Shown piece by piece: positions 57,598 through 64,000 of a stretch of DNA of 64,000 nt. Numbering within the stretch: the first letter of the stretch is position 1; each line of letters starts with the position of its first letter. A model generated the notes under the pieces. That model was not told the DNA's origin and ran no database searches. It was given only the letters and a program-made list of their open reading frames with translations. Source of the stretch: Candidatus Enterococcus murrayae. GTDB lineage: Bacteria; Bacillota; Bacilli; Lactobacillales; Enterococcaceae. A program made the position numbers and the translations under genes. The stretch covers positions 1 to 64,000 of the forward strand of contig NZ_JAFLVR010000043.1 in NCBI RefSeq assembly GCF_017315985.1, written 5' to 3'.

Positions 57598-59487
57598 TTA
57601 TTTTCCCTTCTCCCCTAATATACGATAATTGTCCACTCGCTTAGTGATTTCTTGTTTATCCATATATTCCAAGATCAGCATTGACGACTTACGACTGGAA
57701 TTCGTCAGATCCCGAAAATCACCCAACGTCATTTGCTTATGCTCAGCAATATAGCGTTGAATTTCTTTGACTGCTTGATCAAATATTTTTCCTAGTAATA
57801 CATATTCATGCGTCAAGAAAACCACGGTTTCCCCATTCAACGCTTCTAAGACTTCCTCCGCATTTTTATCCAAATCAAATAGTTCGTCTTTTTTAACCGG
57901 AGTATACCCATTTTTAGCTAAGGCTGTCTCAATTTTTTCTTTTGCTGCTTGCTGATATTTGTTAAATGTAACTTCAAAATCAGTTAACGCAATTTTATCA
58001 TTTGCTTCTTTGACTAGGTTTTCTTTCATCAATGTAATCAAAACAGAGATTTCTTTTTCCGCTAACAGACCTCGCATCCGCGAACGAAACTCCTCCAGCG
58101 GCATCCCAAAACGCAGACGATATTGCTTGTGATATGCTGATAAAAGTTCTGCTGAGCGATCTGCTAATTTTTGGTAGCTGGCTTGAGCCAAGTATCCGAC
58201 TTTGGTTTCAATTACTCGACCTTCTGAGACCATTTCAGTTAAAATTGGCTGCAGCTCCTCTACTCCAACACCCAAGTATTCCTGCAGATCCTTTTCTTTA
58301 GTGAACGGCTGTTTCTTATTGACCATGAAATCCGCGATCAACTCGTCTAGGCTGCCCTCTTCTTTGGCCTTCAGACTTTCTAGAATCTCTACCTTGAAAC
58401 GACGATGCTTATGTGGTGCCGCATCTAGAATTTCACCACCAGCGATGGTATACATCGGAGAGTAAGAACGTAAGATAAACCGATCCCGCTCTTTAACCGC
58501 AACCTGTTCTTCTAAACGCAACTGCAAGAAGCCCTCTTCACCCGGTCCGATCCAATCAACGCCTAATGGGACTGTCCGTGCCATTACCTCTCGAGTACCG
58601 ATTAACAGACGAACCCGATCCCATAAGCCGATTCCACCCTCTACTTCAGGCAGACAGGTAATTTTTACATCCAGCATCCAAGTATCTTCCAACTTTTCTG
58701 AAACAGAGAGTACGTCCCCTCTTTTGATTTCATCGGTTGCAATATTTGCCAGATTCAATGCCGTTCGTTGTCCAGAATGCGCATTTTTTACATCCGTTTC
58801 ATGAACCTGGATATTTCGCACACGTGTCTTTTTCTGACTCGGATATAGATATAAATCTTCTCCAGTATTGATGGAACCATCCAGTAGCGTTCCAGTTACA
58901 ACTGTTCCAAATCCCTTTACACTAAAAACACGATCCACATTTAGACGAGCCGAACCACTGCCTGAGCGCTCCTGCACCTCTTCTGAATGCTCTTGAATTT
59001 TTGCCAACAACTCGTTGATCCCAGTTCCGGTCACTGCGTCTGTTTCAATCAGATCCGCTTCCGCCAACGGTGTATCTGCCAATTGTTCACGAATATCTTC
59101 AACAACCAGCTCCTTCAAATCAGGATCGACAGTATCCACCTTCGTCAATACGATCAAGAAGTCTCGAATTCCCAATAATGTCAAAATATCGATGTGCTCT
59201 TTCGTTTGCGGCATGATCCCTTCCGCTGCATCGATCACAAGCAATACTAAATTGATGCCTGGTAAACCAGCCACCATATTTTTGATAAATTTTTCGTGTC
59301 CTGGCACATCCACGATCCCTACACGTTTTTTATTTGGCAAATCCAAATAAGCAAAACCTAAATTGATCGACATCCCGCGTTTCTTTTCTTCGCTCGTCGT
59401 ATCTGTTTCGATTCCGGTCAGCGCTTTGATCAAAGTCGTTTTTCCGTGGTCAATATGCCCTGCTGTTCCAATCACAATATTTGCCAT
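57598..59487 (-). CDS. selB: Selenocysteine-specific elongation factor
   Basis: A 629-residue GTPase. G1 [11 protein letters not shown]3 DVPGHE and G4 TKVD are visible, followed by EF-Tu-like domains 2 and 3. The C-terminal winged helices (about 400-629) that bind SECIS RNA include [20 protein letters not shown]. It delivers Sec-tRNA to UGA codons. It starts 4 nt after the DUF3343 gene. Confidence 0.96.
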   Translation of the reverse strand: MANIVIGTAGHIDHGKTTLIKALTGIETDTTSEEKKRGMSINLGFAYLDLPNKKRVGIVDVPGHEKFIKNMVAGLPGINLVLLVIDAAEGIMPQTKEHIDILTLLGIRDFLIVLTKVDTVDPDLKELVVEDIREQLADTPLAEADLIETDAVTGTGINELLAKIQEHSEEVQERSGSGSARLNVDRVFSVKGFGTVVTGTLLDGSINTGEDLYLYPSQKKTRVRNIQVHETDVKNAHSGQRTALNLANIATDEIKRGDVLSVSEKLEDTWMLDVKITCLPEVEGGIGLWDRVRLLIGTREVMARTVPLGVDWIGPGEEGFLQLRLEEQVAVKERDRFILRSYSPMYTIAGGEILDAAPHKHRRFKVEILESLKAKEEGSLDELIADFMVNKKQPFTKEKDLQEYLGVGVEELQPILTEMVSEGRVIETKVGYLAQASYQKLADRSAELLSAYHKQYRLRFGMPLEEFRSRMRGLLAEKEISVLITLMKENLVKEANDKIALTDFEVTFNKYQQAAKEKIETALAKNGYTPVKKDELFDLDKNAEEVLEALNGETVVFLTHEYVLLGKIFDQAVKEIQRYIAEHKQMTLGDFRDLTNSSRKSSMLILEYMDKQEITKRVDNYRILGEKGK

Positions 59488-59491
59488 CTGC

Positions 59492-59758
59492 CTATCCTTT
59501 CTGAACCAACCTGTATTCTGTCTTCAACCCTTCTTGGGTAGCATGATAAAAACCCTCTGAGGCGATCTTTGCATCTGTAAGCAATGAAGATAACACATCT
59601 TCCTCGACCAACGGATATTTCAAAGAAAAGCCGCAACTAGCATGAATCTTTTCCGGTGTTGGAATGATTCGAACGGCAAGTTGGGCTTCCTTCGCGAGTT
59701 CCTCAGCTTTCATGGCCTCCCGGGTTGAATAAAATAAAGCAACACCGTATGTCTGCAT
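59492..59758 (-). CDS. DUF3343 protein of selenium cluster
   Basis: An 88-residue protein of the DUF3343 family ([29 protein letters not shown]). This family is often encoded with selenium and yedF genes and has a conserved Cys that may carry sulfur or selenium. A GAGCAG-like site precedes the ATG. It follows yedF by 117 nt, a gap that may hold an internal promoter. Confidence 0.85.
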   Translation of the reverse strand: MQTYGVALFYSTREAMKAEELAKEAQLAVRIIPTPEKIHASCGFSLKYPLVEEDVLSSLLTDAKIASEGFYHATQEGLKTEYRLVQKG

Positions 59759-59875
59759 AAAAACTGCTCCTTTTCATAATAGAGGATTTATTTTTCTTTG
59801 GAAAAGTTCATCCTAGTTTCAAGCCGTATACCATTTAGCTAATCACACTATCGCGTGATTAAAAGCTGACAGCCT

Positions 59876-60466
59876 TTAAGGTTTAACGATTTTTGGTGCT
59901 TGTCGCATCATTTCTACGATACGATACATATTCGTTACTTCACCGATGGAAGCAGTCAACTCATAAAAGTTTAAGCACGCACCGCAAGCATAGATTTCCA
60001 CACCTTTTTCAATCAAACTCTGCAAATCTTCAAGTGAATCGGAGCCTTCCACAACGGAATGGACACCGCCATTATAGAAAATCACTTTTTCTGGCAACAC
60101 ATCTTGTTCCGTTAATGAATAAATGAAGCCCTTCAGTAAATTTTTCCCTAATTCATCTGAACCGCGCCCCATTACGTTAGTATCAACCACGACGATATAA
60201 TCATCGACAGTTGCGATCATTTCCGCTGCTTGTGGTTCTTCCTCAGTCAGATCAGCATTTGCCTTTGAGATAACTACTGTGTAATGACTCGGAGCATCTT
60301 GATTCATTTGATAAATGTAGCCAAGCTGTTCCGCCATTTTCTTTAAGTTTTGTGTCGCAATCTCATTATCTACCAACGTTTGTACAACTTCGTGTTCACG
60401 CAGTGCTTTTTTCGTTTCTATCACTGGTAATGGACACGCTTTACCCAGAGCATCAATTTTAAACAT
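59876..60466 (-). CDS. yedF: Selenium metabolism protein YedF
   Basis: A 196-residue protein. The N-terminal SirA/TusA domain has ACPLPV (Cys10), and the C-terminal DsrE-like half ends in YACGACLNFYELT. YedF of this type is encoded with selD in several lineages and probably handles reactive selenium or sulfur. AGGTGG precedes the ATG, 14 nt after selD. Confidence 0.93.
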   Translation of the reverse strand: MFKIDALGKACPLPVIETKKALREHEVVQTLVDNEIATQNLKKMAEQLGYIYQMNQDAPSHYTVVISKANADLTEEEPQAAEMIATVDDYIVVVDTNVMGRGSDELGKNLLKGFIYSLTEQDVLPEKVIFYNGGVHSVVEGSDSLEDLQSLIEKGVEIYACGACLNFYELTASIGEVTNMYRIVEMMRQAPKIVKP

Positions 60467-60480
60467 GGTTATCCACCTCT

Positions 60481-61503
60481 CTAATAAATAATCAATTCTT
60501 TGTCTTGCTTTTCAACGACCACACCAAAATCTTGTGCAGGGATATCCGCTGCTTGTAATTCCTGCAGTAACACCGTTGCTTCCTCAGCTGGCACGCTCAC
60601 TAGCAGACCACCTGATGTCTGTGGATCAAATAGCAGCTCTTCGATTCCAAAATCAGCAATCTTAAAATCGATTTTTTCTTCCATATAATTACGATTCCGT
60701 TGGCCGCCCGCAGTTAAGATAAATTCCTTCGCTCCTTGATAGGCCTCTTCAAAATACGGCAAATCTTTTGAGCGAATTTCTGCACTAAAGCGCTCATTCA
60801 TCATTTCATGCAGATGTCCTGCCAAACCAAAACCAGTTACGTCAGTACAGCTATTGATTGAATATTTTCGAATGATATCCATCGCGTATTTATTCAATGT
60901 TTCCATGCTCGTGGTTGCTTTCACAAACGCTTCTTCACTAATTTCTTCTGCACTGTAGCCAACGGTGATGATACTAACACCTAATGGTTTCGTTAAAATC
61001 AAATGATCCCCCAGCTGGCAGGTATTATTTTGATAAATTTTATTTGGATCGATGGTGCCTGTCACTGACAAACCATATTTTACCGATTGATCATGAATCG
61101 AGTGTCCACCAGCTAAAATAGCGCCCGCCTCTTGCACCTTCTCTGCGCCGCCACGTAAAATCTCTTTTAAAATAGATAAATCCTTTTCTTCCGGAAACGC
61201 GACAATATTTAATGCAGATAGTACCTCGCCACCCATGGCATAAACATCACTCAAAGCATTAGCTGCCGCAATCTTACCAAAAAGATAAGGATCAGTGACC
61301 ATTGTCGGGAAAAAATCTAACGTCTGGATAATCGCTAAATCATCACGTAGTTTAATAACAGCAGCATCGTCAGTTGAATCAAATCCCACCAATAAATTCT
61401 CATTGGTTGCTTTAGGTAAATCTGCTAGCAGCTCTCCTAAGTTTCCTGGACCAATTTTTGCATTGCATCCACCGCAGACGATTAATTGTTGAACTGTCTC
61501 CAT
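60481..61503 (-). CDS. selD: Selenophosphate synthetase
   Basis: A 340-residue enzyme with the active-site region [14 protein letters not shown], where the catalytic position is Cys, not Sec. ATP-binding blocks include DDAAVIKL and [18 protein letters not shown]. It makes selenophosphate for SelA. The ATG at 61503 is preferred because GGTGG is 5 nt upstream; an ATG at 61515 lies on the ribosome site itself. It is first in the operon, with an extended -10 promoter at 61530-61535. Confidence 0.95.
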   Translation of the reverse strand: METVQQLIVCGGCNAKIGPGNLGELLADLPKATNENLLVGFDSTDDAAVIKLRDDLAIIQTLDFFPTMVTDPYLFGKIAAANALSDVYAMGGEVLSALNIVAFPEEKDLSILKEILRGGAEKVQEAGAILAGGHSIHDQSVKYGLSVTGTIDPNKIYQNNTCQLGDHLILTKPLGVSIITVGYSAEEISEEAFVKATTSMETLNKYAMDIIRKYSINSCTDVTGFGLAGHLHEMMNERFSAEIRSKDLPYFEEAYQGAKEFILTAGGQRNRNYMEEKIDFKIADFGIEELLFDPQTSGGLLVSVPAEEATVLLQELQAADIPAQDFGVVVEKQDKELIIY

Positions 61504-61529
61504 GCTTTCCACCATCCTTCACGGTTTCT

Positions 61530-61535
61530 ATTATA
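61530..61535 (-). promoter_or_regulatory. selD operon promoter (extended -10)
   Basis: The minus strand reads TGTTATAAT, an extended -10, 27 bp upstream of the selD ATG. No strong -35 is visible at normal spacing. Confidence 0.6.
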
Positions 61536-61814
61536 ACAGTTTACTTTTTGTTTCTCTATGTAAATTTTTGTCCCATTCATCCGTAAATCGAAAGCCTTTC
61601 AGTGCCCAAGATAAAACGATTCCAGCGACATTTTTTCTTTCCTATCATAAAGCATTACATATGTTTTTTATACCCTCTTAAAAAAACTTAATTTTTTTGT
61701 ACAGAAATGAAATATTCTTCTATCCTACATGATCTATTCCAAATTATCGGTCACTAATTTAAAATATTTTGAAGAAGTCTTTTTCTGCAAAAATTCCGAC
61801 AATTAAGTGGACAT
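61536..61814. other. Intergenic between sel and TauE units, no gene seen
   Basis: An AT-rich stretch with no supported frame. It separates the sel operon from the terminator of the TauE/proline racemase-family unit. Confidence 0.4.
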
Positions 61815-61850
61815 AAAAAAACTACCTGCTCGTTTTGAGCAAGTAGTTTT
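61815..61850 (-). terminator. Terminator after TauE/SafE gene
   Basis: A hairpin AAAACTAC-TGCTC/GAGCA-GTAGTTTT (one mismatch) with a GTTTT-like loop is followed by T-rich sequence on the minus strand, 12 nt after the stop at 61862. Confidence 0.8.
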
Positions 61851-61861
61851 CATTTCATATC

Positions 61862-62743
61862 TTATGCATTGGTTGCAGCTGGTTTCATACTCTTGCGAAT
61901 ATAAGTAATACCAGTGTAGATGATTACTAAAATGATGATATAAGTCAGAATTTCTAAATCTAAGCCGGTTACGAATTTCGCAGCGATAATTACCCCGATA
62001 ATTCCACCAACAGTGATCGCCAAACTAACTTTACGTGCATAATCTCCTGTTTTAACAAAGTTCAAACTTGCAATCGGCATCAAGCCTGCACATGAACCCA
62101 TCATAACTGGGAAAGCAACTAGCGGGCTCAAACCTAACATATAAACCATTGCCATACATGGAGCATACAAACCAACACCAATCGTCATCAACGCTCCCAA
62201 GAAGAAGTTGATCACAACACCAATAACTAATTTGATGCCTGTCAATGCCGTTGCTGTATTATCCGCGCCCAAGATATCAATCCAACCTTGCTGACGTGCA
62301 AACATTAAAACAGCCGTGACAATCAAAGCCCAGCCCATCCAAAGTTGGACTTTTTTCTCTGGCAAACCAGTTACAAATCTTGAGCCGATAAATGCGCCAA
62401 TTGTAGCAGAACCAACTAGTGCAAATAGAGTTACTGGAGAAACATCCACTACCTGAGTAAAGATAAACGCTTCAACCAATACGGGAATACCGTGACCAAC
62501 ATTCAACGTTCCCGGCAATAACCGATCCGAACTCAACTGTTTTGTAAAGTCCAAAAGTAACGTTGTCGGTGCGAAACTTCCGATTCCTAACGTATCTAAG
62601 AAGTCCGTAACAAATCCGATGATACCTGAAACAAACCAATTTCCTTGTCCTAAGTCGTCTTTGTTTTTGACTAAGTCGCGTCCCATATTTCCCGTGTGTA
62701 GTAAAATCAGTGCAACATAAATTCCTAATAATATTGTTACCAT
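61862..62743 (-). CDS. Sulfite exporter TauE/SafE family protein
   Basis: A 293-residue protein with about eight hydrophobic segments and the TauE/SafE pattern (GFVTDFLDTLGIGSFAPTTLLL, PCMAMVYMLGLSPLVAFPVMMGS). It probably moves a sulfur-containing or organic anion across the membrane. It lies 18 nt after the proline racemase-family gene, in its transcription unit. Confidence 0.9.
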   Translation of the reverse strand: MVTILLGIYVALILLHTGNMGRDLVKNKDDLGQGNWFVSGIIGFVTDFLDTLGIGSFAPTTLLLDFTKQLSSDRLLPGTLNVGHGIPVLVEAFIFTQVVDVSPVTLFALVGSATIGAFIGSRFVTGLPEKKVQLWMGWALIVTAVLMFARQQGWIDILGADNTATALTGIKLVIGVVINFFLGALMTIGVGLYAPCMAMVYMLGLSPLVAFPVMMGSCAGLMPIASLNFVKTGDYARKVSLAITVGGIIGVIIAAKFVTGLDLEILTYIIILVIIYTGITYIRKSMKPAATNA

Positions 62744-62761
62744 ATTACCCCTCCTTCATTT

Positions 62762-63778
62762 TTATCCCAGAAGGAAACCATCCTTCAAGGAGTCCTTTGG
62801 ATCAACTAAGAATGAGTTGTATCCAGTGACATAAGCCGAACCAGTTACACGAGGAATAATTGCTTTATATCCTCCAACTTCAGCCTCTTCAACAATTTCA
62901 CCTTTAAACTTCGTGCATAAAATACTTTCATACACAAATGTATCGCCAACCTTCATCTCACCTTTACCGTATAAAGTCGCAAGTTTAGCACTTGTACCTG
63001 TACCGCAAGGAGAACGGTCAACTTGTCCATCGCCAAATACAACAACGTTTTGATACGTTGCATCTGGGCTTGTTGCTGGACCATAAAACTCAACAAGATC
63101 GACAGTTTTGATGTGATCCAATGTTGGATGTTGAATCTCGATTTGTTCATTCACAGCATCGCGAATGATCATACCAAGTTCATTAAATTTTGAAGCATTT
63201 TCGGGTTTGATTTCCAAACCAATTGATGCTGCAGGCAAGATAGCAAAGAAACTACCGCCAAAGGAAATATCCATAGTCAATTCACCAATTTCAGGAACAT
63301 TGACCGTCACATTTTCTTTATAAAGGAATGATTCCACGTTTTCAAATGACACTGACTCTGCTGAGTAGTCTTCATCTAAATGGACAGTTCCGTGTACAAT
63401 TCCTGCTGGTGTATCTTGAACAACTTTTACTTCGCGGTCGCCTTCTTTAACTTCTACCCAGCCTTGTTCTACTGCTGCTGTCATTGCTGCGATCGTATTA
63501 TGTCCACACATGTTCAAGTAGCCGCCTGAATCCATAAAAATGATGCCAAAATCAGCTTCTTTATGAACTGGTTCAGTAATAAAGGCACCAAACATATCGC
63601 GGTGTCCACGTGGTTCCAGCATCAGCATTCTACGCAAGTCATCTGCTTCCGTTTCTAAATAAGCTCTTTTGTCAGCCATTGTTTCTCCAGGGAATTTTGG
63701 AATTCCACCAACGATTAAACGTGCAGCCTCACCTGCTGTATGAGTGTCGATTGCTGAGATCATTTTTGATACTTTCAT
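62762..63778 (-). CDS. prdF: Proline racemase-family protein, PrdF-like
   Basis: A 338-residue protein with both catalytic Cys: Cys91 in NMCGHNT and Cys258 in SPCGTGTSAKL. That pattern fits proline racemases; 4-hydroxyproline epimerases share it. AGGAGG precedes the ATG. In D-proline reductase clusters, PrdF makes D-proline for a selenoprotein reductase, and the sel genes nearby support that reading. The symbol is by context and not certain. Confidence 0.82.
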   Translation of the reverse strand: MKVSKMISAIDTHTAGEAARLIVGGIPKFPGETMADKRAYLETEADDLRRMLMLEPRGHRDMFGAFITEPVHKEADFGIIFMDSGGYLNMCGHNTIAAMTAAVEQGWVEVKEGDREVKVVQDTPAGIVHGTVHLDEDYSAESVSFENVESFLYKENVTVNVPEIGELTMDISFGGSFFAILPAASIGLEIKPENASKFNELGMIIRDAVNEQIEIQHPTLDHIKTVDLVEFYGPATSPDATYQNVVVFGDGQVDRSPCGTGTSAKLATLYGKGEMKVGDTFVYESILCTKFKGEIVEEAEVGGYKAIIPRVTGSAYVTGYNSFLVDPKDSLKDGFLLG

Positions 63779-63848
63779 GATTATCCTCCTTGTTTCCTAC
63801 TTAATTAAAAATAGTACTCTGGTGATTCATATTCATAAAAAATTTACT

Positions 63849-64000
63849 CTAACGTACTTGTTGATTATCTTTTCGCATTTTTAATTTAATTGACGCAAGC
63901 GCTTTTACTGCATCCCGTTCATTGATCGTATTTTCACCAACTACTTCAGTTTCGATACCAGCCTCTGATTTATTAAAGTCCAATACATGCTTTGTAAAGT
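63849..64000 (-). CDS. C-terminus of an upstream gene (prd-cluster candidate)
   Basis: An open frame of 50 codons runs in from the right edge and ends with TAG at 63849 (HVLDFNKSEAGIETEVVGEN near its start, KLKMRKDNQQVR at its end). Only the tail is visible. Its position before the proline racemase-family gene fits a prd-cluster component, but the fragment is too short to name. Confidence 0.55.
   Translation of the reverse strand, partial: FTKHVLDFNKSEAGIETEVVGENTINERDAVKALASIKLKMRKDNQQVR

Noticed and set aside
60481-61503. SelD as a selenoprotein
   Set aside because: The catalytic position is Cys and no in-frame TGA is present.

Overview
The window reads as chromosomal DNA of a low-GC Gram-positive lactic acid bacterium, most likely Enterococcus or a close relative. 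Pointers are the WxL/DUF916/LPXTG surface cluster, several PTS-linked sugar operons, a phosphoketolase beside araBDA, CcpA-type cre sites, an LtaS-type enzyme and strong AGGAGG ribosome sites. The species cannot be fixed from sequence alone.

Layout. 1-4.6 kb: a csc-type surface cluster (WxL protein, DUF916 protein, short LPXTG protein, large secreted protein cut by the window edge) and a TetR regulator with a membrane partner. 4.7-5.8 kb: decayed insertion sequences (IS1182-like and IS3-like). 6-11 kb: a solitary SF2 helicase, a membrane-anchored protein and a lipoprotein. 11.2-15.8 kb: a bgl operon (EIIBCA, 6-phospho-beta-glucosidase, BglG/LicT antiterminator) with a legible promoter, cre site, RAT and terminator. 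17.6-25.4 kb: a six-gene operon (fructose-type EIIBC and EIIA, GH38, RpiR regulator, GH1, ROK kinase). 25.6-41.8 kb: a pentose locus with a ChvE/XylF-type ABC importer, a divergent sugar-sensing lipoprotein-YesM-YesN system, phosphoketolase, araA, araD, araB and araR. 41.9-54 kb: small membrane proteins, the selenocysteine tRNA gene, an LtaS-type enzyme, a DUF2975/XRE pair, a BceAB-like ABC transporter with a YxeA protein, and an ABC-F protein with an attenuator-like leader. 54-61.5 kb: a selenium operon (selD, yedF, DUF3343, selB, cysteine desulfurase, selA, TudS-like protein, ECF S component). 61.8-64 kb: a TauE/SafE exporter, a proline racemase-family protein (PrdF-like) and the tail of an upstream gene.

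How it fits together. The selenium genes and tRNA-Sec form a complete selenocysteine-insertion set. Next to them lies a proline racemase-family gene of the kind found in D-proline reductase (prd) clusters, so the main Sec client may be a proline reductase just beyond the right edge; this is inference. The pentose genes form a route from uptake through L-arabinose to xylulose-5-phosphate and then phosphoketolase cleavage.

Most interesting signals: a 26-bp duplication of the tRNA-Sec 3' end bounding about 0.9 kb; a TudS-like desulfidase/ECF S component pair inside the sel operon; an ABC-F leader with two overlapping upstream ORFs and mutually exclusive pairings; and genes whose best-placed start codon is AUU.
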